DNA of 64,000 nucleotides, from the NCBI RefSeq assembly GCF_000019165.1, contig NC_010337.2, forward strand, positions 2,800,001-2,864,000, read 5' to 3'. The stretch is from Heliomicrobium modesticaldum Ice1 (GTDB lineage: Bacteria; Bacillota; Desulfitobacteriia; Heliobacteriales; Heliobacteriaceae). Under the pieces are notes generated by a model that saw only the letters and a list, made by a program, of their open reading frames with translations, did no database searches and was not told the DNA's origin. The position numbers and the translations under genes are program-made. Below are positions 1 to 6,704 of this stretch, one piece after another. Numbering within the stretch: the first letter of the stretch is position 1; each line of letters begins with the position of its first letter.

Positions 1-114
1 TCTTAATGTACAGCATGACGCGATTTGGTGCATCCCACAGCAAGCGCTTCGCCAAGCTGCGCAGCACTCCCGTTCAATTCGGCCATCTCTCCAGCATGGT
101 CGATAATTCGAAAT
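1..114 (-). other. tRNA-Ser-like 5' fragment at window edge
   Basis: Read on the minus strand, positions 79-92 give GGAGAGATGGCCGA, the typical 5' end of a bacterial tRNA-Ser. What follows towards position 1 contains no recognisable T-arm or CCA end, so this is not an intact tRNA. It may be a remnant or a chance match. Nothing else is recognisable between it and the window edge. Confidence 0.25.
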
Positions 115-192
115 TGGTAGCGGTGGTAGGATTTGAACCTACGACACTACGGGTATGAACCGTATGCTCTAGACCAACTGAGCTACACCGCC
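115..192 (-). tRNA. tRNA-Met (CAT), elongator
   Basis: The minus strand folds as a cloverleaf: acceptor GGCGGTG, D-arm GCTCAG, anticodon loop TTCATAC with anticodon CAT, T-arm GGTTCAAATCC and an encoded CCA. The first acceptor pair is G-U, as in Bacillota elongator tRNA-Met. It is the last tRNA in transcription order. Confidence 0.95.
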
Positions 193-234
193 GCACAAGG
201 CTTATTTATCTGGGACGACAAATAAAAAATTTGA

Positions 235-325
235 TGGCGGAGTGGGTGGGATTTGAACCCACGCTGGCCTTACGACCACTAACGATTTAGCAAACCGTCC
301 TCTTCAGCCACTTGAGTACCACTCC
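235..325 (-). tRNA. tRNA-Ser (GCT)
   Basis: A class II tRNA of about 91 nt including CCA. The acceptor is GGAGTGG paired with CCACTCC, the anticodon loop is TTTGCTAAA (anticodon GCT), a long variable arm is present, and the T-arm is GGGTTCAAATCCC. Confidence 0.95.
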
Positions 326-341
326 GCAAGACCAGGAAATT

Positions 342-417
<76 letters not shown>

Positions 418-423
418 ACAATA

Positions 424-498
424 TGGCTCCTCGAGTAGGATTCGAACCTACAACCTACCGGTTAACAGCCGGTTGCTCTACCGTTGAGCTATCGAGGA
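424..498 (-). tRNA. tRNA-Asn (GTT)
   Basis: Acceptor TCCTCGA pairs with TCGAGGA, the anticodon loop is CTGTTAA (anticodon GTT), the T-arm is TAGGTTCGAATCCTA, and CCA is encoded. Confidence 0.95.
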
Positions 499-505
499 AT
501 AAAAA

Positions 506-581
506 TGGTGACCCGTAGGGGATTCGAACCCCTGTTACCGCCGTGAAAGGGCGGTGTCTTAGACCGCTTGACCAACGGGCC
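506..581 (-). tRNA. tRNA-Glu (TTC)
   Basis: Acceptor GGCCCGT pairs with ACGGGTC, the anticodon loop is CTTTCAC (anticodon TTC), the T-arm is GGGGTTCGAATCCCC, and CCA is encoded. Confidence 0.95.
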
Positions 582-585
582 GTCA

Positions 586-661
586 TGGTGATCCATGCTG
601 GACTCGAACCAGCGACACCCTGATTAAAAGTCAGGTGCTCTACCAACTGAGCTAATGGATC
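586..661 (-). tRNA. tRNA-Lys (TTT)
   Basis: Acceptor GATCCAT pairs with ATGGATC, the anticodon loop is CTTTTAA (anticodon TTT), the D-arm is AGCTCAGTTGG, and CCA is encoded. Confidence 0.95.
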
Positions 662-679
662 AGGAGAGTGAGATCGAAA

Positions 680-754
680 TGGCTGGGGTGGCTGGATTCG
701 AACCAACGAATGGCGGAGTCAAAGTCCGCTGCCTTACCGCTTGGCTACACCCCA
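680..754 (-). tRNA. tRNA-Gln (TTG)
   Basis: Acceptor TGGGGTG pairs with CACCCCA, the anticodon loop is CTTTGAC (anticodon TTG), the T-arm carries GGTTCGAATCC, and CCA is encoded. Confidence 0.95.
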
Positions 755-758
755 GTGA

Positions 759-843
<85 letters not shown>

Positions 844-852
844 GTGACATGA

Positions 853-931
853 AGCCTAAAGGCGAAATCGAACCACCGCCACGAGGATCATCCGTCCTCT
901 ACCTCTGCTTAACCGACTGAACTGCCGAGAC
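853..931 (-). tRNA. degenerate tRNA-like unit (possible pseudo-tRNA, Ile-GAT-like loop)
   Basis: Between tRNA-Tyr and tRNA-Val the minus strand keeps a good T-arm (GGTGG, TTCGATT, TCGCC), a five-base variable region and an anticodon-type hairpin GAGGA-CGGATGA-TCCTC. Several parts are abnormal: G stands where U33 should be, about six extra bases (a near repeat of AGAGG) lie between the D-arm and the anticodon stem, the acceptor stem GTCTCGG/TTTAGGC has one mismatch and several G-U pairs, and the 3' end is TTCA rather than CCA. If decoded, the anticodon would be GAT. It is either a decayed tRNA or a processed tRNA-like RNA that is not used in translation. Confidence 0.6.
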
Positions 932-934
932 AGA

Positions 935-1011
<77 letters not shown>

Positions 1012-1018
1012 AAATTTT

Positions 1019-1093
1019 TGGAGGCGGCGCCCAGATTCGAACTGGGGTATAAAGGTTTTGCAGACCTTTGCCTTACCACTTGGCGACGCCGCC
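1019..1093 (-). tRNA. tRNA-Cys (GCA)
   Basis: Acceptor GGCGGCG pairs with CGCCGCC, the anticodon loop is TCTGCAA (anticodon GCA), discriminator U, CCA encoded. It is the first tRNA of the operon, just downstream of the promoter. Confidence 0.95.
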
Positions 1094-1113
1094 AATACCC
1101 GTGACGGTATTGT

Positions 1114-1142
1114 ATCTTATCAGCAATTCACGGAAATGTCAA
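1114..1142 (-). promoter_or_regulatory. tRNA operon promoter
   Basis: On the minus strand a consensus -35 TTGACA (1137-1142) and a -10 TAAGAT (1114-1119) are separated by 17 bases. They lie about 20 bases upstream of tRNA-Cys and point into the array. This fits a strong vegetative sigma-A promoter for the whole tRNA cluster. Confidence 0.85.
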
Positions 1143-1182
1143 TGTTATTTTATGCCAATCAAAATTGTTTTTAGGCCGGCTT

Positions 1183-1305
1183 GTGGAGCGTCGGGCGAAG
1201 CGAGAAAAAGAAGCGCTGGTGAAGGCAGCGGTGAAGCTGCAAAAACGCCTCTACGCCTGTGAAGCGGACGCACAGGCTGCGCGAACCGAATTCCTGAACT
1301 GGTAA
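1183..1305 (+). pseudogene. C-terminal transposase remnant (IS1634-like)
   Basis: A 41-codon open frame ends in TAA and encodes an Arg/Lys- and Ala-rich segment, starting VERRAKREKEALVKAA, then the motif ACEADAQAA and the end FLNW. From memory, IS1634-type DDE transposases carry a comparable region near their C-terminus. No upstream catalytic part and no start signal are visible, so this is taken as the 3' leftover of a lost IS. The family assignment rests on memory of sequence style only. Confidence 0.45.
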
Positions 1306-1418
1306 TTCTAAATCATAGCGGCGATTGAATTTAGATTAAATTCGTTGGCGTTTTAGCTAATCGATTGCATTTCGCAATACAATTGGGCATAATATTATCA
1401 GAATAGGAGGTGTTTATT

Positions 1419-1724
1419 ATGGCAAGAACATCAAATATATTTGCACGAGTCGAGCCGGAAATCAAAGAACAGGCAGAGCTGATTCTAGAGCAGCTTGGTA
1501 TCCCGATGTCAAATGCAATCGGACTTTTTCTCAGGCAGGTCGTGCTTCAGCGAGGTATTCCTTTTGAATTAAAGCTCCCGCAAAGTAAACCCCTGTCAGT
1601 GGGTACGCTTACAGGGGAGCAATTCAATGTTGAGATCGAGAAAGGTCTGGCCGATCTGACCGCTGGAAGGGTCGTCTCTGCAGAAAACGTCGCCGAAAGA
1701 ATGCGCCAGGACTATAGAATATGA
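1419..1724 (+). CDS. RelB/DinJ-family antitoxin
   Basis: A 101-residue protein starting MARTSNIFARVEPEIK. The N-terminal ribbon-helix-helix segment (about residues 1-45, with LGIPMSNAIGLFLRQVV) is typical of RelB/DinJ antitoxins, which bind their own promoter and neutralise a RelE-type toxin. The ATG at 1419 is chosen because AGGAGG lies at 1405-1410; the in-frame GTG at 1410 would overlap that site. The gene overlaps the following toxin gene by four bases (ATGA), as expected for a translationally coupled toxin-antitoxin pair. The acidic C-terminal half is the likely toxin-binding part. Confidence 0.88.
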   Translation: MARTSNIFARVEPEIKEQAELILEQLGIPMSNAIGLFLRQVVLQRGIPFELKLPQSKPLSVGTLTGEQFNVEIEKGLADLTAGRVVSAENVAERMRQDYRI

Positions 1725-2056
1725 GCGAGTGGATAGTTGTTTACACCGAGCAAGCTGAGCGCGACTTGCGCAGCATATTCGAGTACATCGCATTCTCACT
1801 GCTTGAGCAGGAAATTGCCAAGAATCAAGTACGGCGGATCATAGATGCGGTGGCGAAGTTAAATGAAATGCCGCTACGGTATCATCTTTATGAAAAAGAG
1901 CCGTGGCATAGCAAAGGCCTGCGGGTTTTGCCAATAGACAATTATTTGGCATTTTATCTGCCCGTGGAAGCAAAAATGACAGTCGCGGTTATCCGCATTA
2001 TGTACGGCGGACGCGATATTGATGAACAGCTACAGCAATCGGAAGCAGGACTGTAA
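1721..2056 (+). CDS. RelE/ParE-family toxin
   Basis: A 111-residue protein with the RelE/ParE pattern: an N-terminal strand WIVVYTEQAERDL, a helical segment with NQVRRIIDAVAKLNEMP, then GLRVLPIDNYLAFY and the terminal strand VAVIRIMYGGRDIDEQL. RelE toxins cut mRNA on the ribosome and ParE toxins poison gyrase; the sequence alone does not settle which applies, although pairing with a RelB/DinJ antitoxin favours the RelE type. The start overlaps the antitoxin stop. An IS1380-family element begins about 50 bases after the stop. Confidence 0.87.
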   Translation: MSEWIVVYTEQAERDLRSIFEYIAFSLLEQEIAKNQVRRIIDAVAKLNEMPLRYHLYEKEPWHSKGLRVLPIDNYLAFYLPVEAKMTVAVIRIMYGGRDIDEQLQQSEAGL

Positions 2057-2105
2057 ACACATCCTCGCAGGGCATAATTACATGCAGAACCTGCGCAATC
2101 CTAAT

Positions 2106-3804
2106 CCTGAATCCGTGAGTCGACTTAGCAGTACCCCAATGATTTTCCACAAAAAGTAATTCGTATTACAAGAATTTAATCCAATTTCCTTAGATAGCCA
2201 TTTGAACACGTCGCCTTATCAAAGAAGGTGGTGCCGTCAAGAAACGAGATCCATAAAAGCGTATAGCAAAGCTAACCTTTGACACATTTTACATCCAAAG
2301 GTCTATCCCATCGAATGAATTTGATTTTTTAGGAAATTCTTGCCGTTTACGAAAAAGCAAGATAGAGATCCTTAAACGTTGCGTACCAGGGACTATGCGC
2401 CCCGAGCCGGAGCTTCACTTGTCTGGCATGTCTCACCAATCGAGACGCAATGGTGATCACATTTTGAAGTACCGTGCGTATCCGGCGGCGCTGCGTATGG
2501 GCCTTTCTCTTTAGGGGAGAATCCGGATGGTGTAAGCTCATTTGACCAACGATGCGAAGCAGGTTATAGGCAAGCGCACCGAAATGAAAGACCAGATCAT
2601 TGACCTTAAATTTTCCACTAGGCAGTCGTTCCAAATCAAGGTCCGTTTTTAACTCGCTATGGAATTGCTCGCTGGTTCCGTGATCTCTTTGCAAATGGAT
2701 CAATTCTTCCGGCGAGACGGGTAACGACGTCCAGTACGTGGCCACTTCTAACTCTGGAAGCAGCAATTGCTGCCCATTGGACAAGATGGTTCGTTCCACG
2801 ACATGGAAAACCACCCGTTCACGTTGTTCCATATTGCCGACCTTCCACATTACACTGCCCATATACTCCACTTTTCCTTCCCGAACAATTCGGGCCTGCC
2901 CATTTTTAAGGGCGATGTCCCTCCACATTTCGGGAGTTTCTTGGCGAAGGTTACGTTTGATTATGTAGTCAACATTCTCTGCGCGGAGGACACGTATGTT
3001 ATCGACGCTGTCAAAGCCGGAATCCATGCGTACCAGAAGCTTCTCAGCTCCGCACTGGCGTGCGTAATTGATGCTCTTTGTTAAGAACTGGGGCGTTCCT
3101 TTCTGGCTATGATCTTTGCCCGGACGCAGCTCAACGTTTATGCAGTAGCCTTCCTGACCGAGGTAGGCCAGTATGGGCGCAAAGCCATCATGACCTTTGT
3201 AGGTGCGCGTCACCCCCTCTTTTTTGGAACCGGAATTATCCAATGGCGTCACATCTACGTCTACCGTCAGATAGTCTGTAGCGCCGACCCGAACAGGTGT
3301 CAGGGGAGCTTTTGCCTTTTTGATGAGACGAGCAGATTCTTCCATAATGATGTCGTTCCATTTCAAATCCGTCTCAACAACCTTTTCAAATCGTTGTCGT
3401 AACGTGGGACTGGAGGGTACGATGTCGACGCCCATGGCGTATCGAAAAAAGTCATCTCCACGAGCCAGCTCAATCGCATCGAAGTCATTCTTTCCCTGAC
3501 AGAGAAGGCCCAGGTAGCTCAGAGCAACAGTTCCGTGGCTTATATCTGGTGTCAAACAAGTGGGCACAGTGGACTTATCCAATCGCAATTTCAATGAAGT
3601 CTTTCTTAACAAGGCGCCCACGAGCGCCAATCCAGTTACCGGTGTAAGCTCCTCATTCGATTGCTCGATAATGAACTTCTTCATGGTCATGCATTCACCC
3701 CGTCGGTGAGTTTAAATCACTCCGATTAAACTCGTTTATCTCTATTATACGGGGAAATGCGCTGAATTTCGACTATTTACTTTTTATCCTGTCACTGATT
3801 CAGG
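2106..3804 (-). mobile_element. IS1380-family insertion sequence, complete
   Basis: The inverted ends CCTGAATCCGTGA (2106-2118) and, reading inward from the right, CCTGAATCAGTGA (3792-3804) differ by one base. They bracket one transposase gene, giving about 1.7 kb, the usual size for this family. The flanks (TAAT on the left, AAAT on the right) are not an exact four-base target duplication. The right end sits just inside the start of a minus-strand gene with its own promoter and palindrome, so the insertion removed that gene's body. Confidence 0.78.
2347..3690 (-). CDS. IS1380-family transposase
   Basis: A 447-residue DDE transposase. Recognisable parts are the N-terminal TPVTGLALVGALLRK, the first acidic region around VGATDYLTVDVDVTP, the second catalytic segment LLVRMDSGFDS, and a C-terminal region GTSEQFHSELKTDLDLERLP supplying the Glu. 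This order and length match IS1380-type (DDE_Tnp_1) transposases, which cut and paste the element. The frame is intact, so the element may be active. The ATG at 3690 follows a GGGGTG-like site; an in-frame ATG two codons later is an alternative start. Confidence 0.88.
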   Translation of the reverse strand: MTMKKFIIEQSNEELTPVTGLALVGALLRKTSLKLRLDKSTVPTCLTPDISHGTVALSYLGLLCQGKNDFDAIELARGDDFFRYAMGVDIVPSSPTLRQRFEKVVETDLKWNDIIMEESARLIKKAKAPLTPVRVGATDYLTVDVDVTPLDNSGSKKEGVTRTYKGHDGFAPILAYLGQEGYCINVELRPGKDHSQKGTPQFLTKSINYARQCGAEKLLVRMDSGFDSVDNIRVLRAENVDYIIKRNLRQETPEMWRDIALKNGQARIVREGKVEYMGSVMWKVGNMEQRERVVFHVVERTILSNGQQLLLPELEVATYWTSLPVSPEELIHLQRDHGTSEQFHSELKTDLDLERLPSGKFKVNDLVFHFGALAYNLLRIVGQMSLHHPDSPLKRKAHTQRRRIRTVLQNVITIASRLVRHARQVKLRLGAHSPWYATFKDLYLAFS

Positions 3805-3914
3805 AAATATTAAGCATGTGGCGCATTATATATTTTAATTTCACCTCCAACTTTATGCTTATATCCGCATAAACGAATATACTTTATTATACAATTATAT
3901 GCCGCGTGCTGCAA
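3805..3914 (-). promoter_or_regulatory. promoter, palindrome and truncated gene start cut by IS1380
   Basis: On the minus strand a -35 TTGCAG (3909-3914) and -10 TATAAT (3886-3891) are spaced by 17 bases. Just downstream is an inverted repeat TTTATGC / GCATAAA (3852-3873, 8-base spacer), positioned like an operator. A GGAGGTG ribosome binding site (3842-3848) follows, then ATG codons at about 3830, after which the IS end is reached. The arrangement suits an autoregulated small repressor of the ArsR kind next to a metal-type operon, but only a few codons survive and the family is inference. Confidence 0.6.
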
Positions 3915-4001
3915 TAGGTGTTCATTTTAAAAAAATAAAAAACATATTTGTTTCAAAAGAAAAGAAGCCGATCACTCGACCTCTTTTACGCAACGTATTC
4001 A

Positions 4002-4598
4002 TTAGCAGCATAGGGTTGAACCGGAAGATCCGCTACATGTGTTTTCTGTTTGCTGCTTCTTGCTTTTTATGGATTCATAAAAATGTTTTAGGTTCTCGGG
4101 CATTACATATTCCTGTACTGTGTCACTGATGGCTACGCCCCCTCCATATACCGCTTTCAGGATTGCTTCAATAATCATAGCTTTTGGAGGTACTGTATAT
4201 TCCTTACCCTGATAAACCCAAACACGACAGTCAACTTTGTCTCCGCATAAATCACCGCATGATTCACAAAGGCTCTCTCTGACCTCCATTTGAATATCGC
4301 TGCCGTTCACACGTATCGTAGGCGAACTTACAAATTTATGCATTAACGCTAATTCCTCATTTTTTACATTGATTTTGTTTACTATGACTTCAACCCCTGT
4401 TGCTTCAAGCACTTGCGAGACTTCCGCCAGTGCTTCGTCAAGGTTTGCATCAGTCCCCCGGCACCGTGTACAAACACTTAAATCCAGATATAAAAAGTCA
4501 ATTACGATACGCCTTTTATCAACCTTACTATCTTGTGTGCTTCCACAACACCCCGGGTTACAGGAACAACAGTCAGAATTATTATTTTTATTAATCAC
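4002..4598 (-). CDS. cysteine-rich DUF2703-type protein
   Basis: A protein of about 198 residues with three cysteine clusters: an N-terminal CCSCNPGCCG, the central DUF2703-like CTRCRGTDANLDEALAEV after a hydrophobic strand, then CESCGDLCGDKVDC, and a C-terminal CSGSSGSTLCC. The central part has a thioredoxin-like feel (strand, CxxC, helix). The start is taken as the GTG at 4598, eight bases after AAGGAG (4607-4612); the earlier GTG overlaps that site. It is the last gene of the operon with SigZ, two permeases and a ferredoxin, which suggests metal, metalloid or sulfur handling. The true substrate is unknown. Confidence 0.7.
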   Translation of the reverse strand: MINKNNNSDCCSCNPGCCGSTQDSKVDKRRIVIDFLYLDLSVCTRCRGTDANLDEALAEVSQVLEATGVEVIVNKINVKNEELALMHKFVSSPTIRVNGSDIQMEVRESLCESCGDLCGDKVDCRVWVYQGKEYTVPPKAMIIEAILKAVYGGGVAISDTVQEYVMPENLKHFYESIKSKKQQTENTCSGSSGSTLCC

Positions 4599-4689
4599 GC
4601 ATACCACTCCTTATATTTTCAGTCTGCAGACTTTTCACTTATAAAGACGCTGAAAAAGAAAAAAGGACGCATTTTTCGCCTTAATTTAT

Positions 4690-5259
4690 TTAGCAATATT
4701 TACATCCGCTGCTTTTATGTTTGTAGTCGATAACGTTTCCCAGTCGGTCAAACTCAAGATGACAGCAGCCCAAAAGCATTTCTTTCAATTTTTCTCTTCC
4801 ACGCTGCACTCTCGATTTTGCACCTGATAATGATAATCCCATTCTTTCACTTAACTCTTTTTGGGTTAAATTTTGAAATTCAGTTAATAAAACGGCTTCC
4901 TTATATTTTTCAGGCAAGCTGTCTATCATAGACTTTAAACAAGCTGCTATTTCCACATTTTGATTTATATCCTCATCATGCCCGATTGCCAAATCTTCAG
5001 GGGATTCCAACAAATCAACAGATTTCTCAATCCTTCTATAATAATCTGCAATTGCATTTCGAGTTATTCTGTATATCCAGGCATACATTTTTTGATCGTC
5101 GCTCAAGTTTTCAATATTTGCATGTATTTTTAAAAAAACTTCCTGCAAAACATCATCAACATCTTGCTCATTCGGTATGCGTTTCCTTATAAAATTTTTC
5201 AGAGGTCCGCTGAATTTTTCCCAAATATGATTAATACACACTGACACTGTACTCATCAC
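4690..5259 (-). CDS. sigZ: SigZ-type ECF sigma factor with Cys tail
   Basis: A 189-residue sigma-70 family protein. Region 2 is visible as DVDDVLQEVFLKIH and YAWIYRITRNAIADYYRR (about residues 30-80), and region 4 as LPEKYKEAVLLTEFQNLTQKEL and SGAKSRVQRGREKLKEML (about 120-165). The C-terminal extension CCHLEFDRLGNVIDY is the signature of the SigZ group and ends CKYC. ECF-type sigmas redirect RNA polymerase to a small regulon. The cysteine tail and the metal-type neighbours suggest it could sense a thiol-reactive ligand directly; no anti-sigma gene is adjacent. It lies between permease 2 and the DUF2703 gene, all on the minus strand. Confidence 0.85.
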   Translation of the reverse strand: MMSTVSVCINHIWEKFSGPLKNFIRKRIPNEQDVDDVLQEVFLKIHANIENLSDDQKMYAWIYRITRNAIADYYRRIEKSVDLLESPEDLAIGHDEDINQNVEIAACLKSMIDSLPEKYKEAVLLTEFQNLTQKELSERMGLSLSGAKSRVQRGREKLKEMLLGCCHLEFDRLGNVIDYKHKSSGCKYC

Positions 5260-5291
5260 CTTTAATGGCAGTTTCGTCTTTAATGAACTTC

Positions 5292-5828
5292 TTATTTCAA
5301 TGAAACCGCATTATCATAGATGTACTGCTTTTCCTTATCGCTTAAAAGCTTTTCCGTTGCATATGCTATCAAAGCAATTCCGGGTATGTCTATTATAAAC
5401 CGCGTAATCATAAACTTCCATCCCATTGAAGATGCCTCAAACAGCAGCATGGGTATTTTTGTTGTTGACCATGCGCCAATAAAAATAAGTACATTGGAAA
5501 ACTTGCTTCCCTTTTTTAATAGAACCCCGGCAACAGGGAACGCCGCATATAATGGTCCTGCAGCCGCAGAACCTAAAAAGAATGCTAATGCAACTCCGAT
5601 GAATCCTGATTTCTCACCCATCAGCTTAATCATGGTTTCACGCTGTACCCATACATCCAATAGTCCAAGAAGAATAAATATGGGCGGTATTACCGAAAGC
5701 ATTTCAAGGGTATTGCTCCATGTTATACTTATTGATTTCTGTCCGATGGAAGGGTAAATTGCCAGAATTCCTGAATTGACTGCCACAAGGATTATAAAAA
5801 ACTTATACCGTTTAATAATTTCTTTCAT
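5292..5828 (-). CDS. half-size DUF318/ArsP-like permease, second subunit
   Basis: A 178-residue integral membrane protein with about five hydrophobic helices. The conserved block LGSAAAGPLYAAFPVAGVLLKKG and the segment GAWSTTKIPMLLFEASSMG resemble the repeat units of the permease family (DUF318/ArsP/YraQ) that exports small molecules, including organoarsenicals in ArsP. Normal members are about twice this length and contain two such repeats. Here the second repeat is a separate gene overlapping the first-half gene by four bases, so a heterodimer is likely. The substrate is not visible from sequence. Confidence 0.72.
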   Translation of the reverse strand: MKEIIKRYKFFIILVAVNSGILAIYPSIGQKSISITWSNTLEMLSVIPPIFILLGLLDVWVQRETMIKLMGEKSGFIGVALAFFLGSAAAGPLYAAFPVAGVLLKKGSKFSNVLIFIGAWSTTKIPMLLFEASSMGWKFMITRFIIDIPGIALIAYATEKLLSDKEKQYIYDNAVSLK

Positions 5829-6304
5829 CTCAACACCACCCCTATTGCTATCGCCACAACAAATGAGAATATGAATGCCAAACCATTTCTTAAAATTGTA
5901 GCCTTTTTCCCAAAGTATTTTATCTCTACAGGTACGGTAACAATACCGACCATCATCAGCGTTGAAATGAACACTGCAATTTGCATAAAGCCTGCTCCAC
6001 TTTTAAGCAGTGCCGATGCCAGCGGAAAAGCAACAAATCCAGGTATTAACGTAATTGAACCGATGACAGATGCAATAACCATACCGATCCACCCTGACTG
6101 CTGGCCGATTAGTTTGGATATTGTTTCCGGGCTTAACACTGCAAGCATAATCCCTATAATTATTAAAATGGATAGAAATTGCGGAAGTATATTTTCAAAA
6201 GACTTCCATGCTTTTTTTAAAGCCATTTTTGTCTTTTTTCTGTCTTTTAAAAAAGAAAGCAAAAGCAATCCTGCCGCCAGGAAATATAGTATTGCCGTAA
6301 ACAT
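5825..6304 (-). CDS. half-size DUF318/ArsP-like permease, first subunit
   Basis: A 159-residue membrane protein: an N-terminal helix (YFLAAGLLLLSFL), a basic cytoplasmic stretch DRKKTKMALKKAWKSF, then helices including ILPQFLSILIIIGIML and SVIGSITLIPGFVAFPLASALLK. The PGFVAFPLASALL block aligns with GPLYAAFPVAGVLL of the downstream subunit, so the two proteins are the two halves of one ancestral permease fold. The start follows GAGGAGG. It is transcribed after the ferredoxin gene with a gap of about 150 bases and is translationally coupled to the second half. Confidence 0.72.
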   Translation of the reverse strand: MFTAILYFLAAGLLLLSFLKDRKKTKMALKKAWKSFENILPQFLSILIIIGIMLAVLSPETISKLIGQQSGWIGMVIASVIGSITLIPGFVAFPLASALLKSGAGFMQIAVFISTLMMVGIVTVPVEIKYFGKKATILRNGLAFIFSFVVAIAIGVVLR

Positions 6305-6453
6305 TTAAAACCTCCTCGCTCATTATAAAAAGCCGGTTAAAAACATGCCCCGGCTTTTGCCCTTCATGGTTTTATTATCTACATATCTGCAGAAGTATGC
6401 TTTTTTACAACCGCATGTTTCAATGCAAAACATGCAGTTGTTTCATTAAAGCA

Positions 6454-6690
6454 TTAGCCACAGCAGCTGCAGCCGCATGATTTTTTCCCGCCGGTATCTC
6501 CATAATATGTGATTGCTTCTGCAGAACACAGATTCTGACATCCGCGGCAGCCGTCTATGCATCCTTCCGGATATATGACCTCGGGTCTTTGTACATCTTT
6601 CTTGAAAACTCCATGCGAACATTTGTTGATGCAAGAGCCACACTCAATACAGTTGTCATAGTTGATGACAGGATACCAATTCTTAGCCAT
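6454..6690 (-). CDS. small ferredoxin-like 4Fe-4S protein
   Basis: A 78-residue protein starting MAKNWYPVINYDNC. It has one canonical cluster motif CIECGSCINKC (residues 14-24), then CIDGCRGCQNLC further on, and a C-terminal cysteine patch CGCSCCG. The first and second motifs together can hold two 4Fe-4S clusters. The start is chosen because GGAGGGAG precedes this ATG; a longer in-frame start upstream would lie across the IS junction. It is the first gene of the operon, and the IS copy at 6705-8469 ends directly before its ribosome binding site, so its native promoter has been displaced. Confidence 0.8.
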   Translation of the reverse strand: MAKNWYPVINYDNCIECGSCINKCSHGVFKKDVQRPEVIYPEGCIDGCRGCQNLCSAEAITYYGDTGGKKSCGCSCCG

Positions 6691-6704
6691 TTCAACTCTC
6701 CCTC

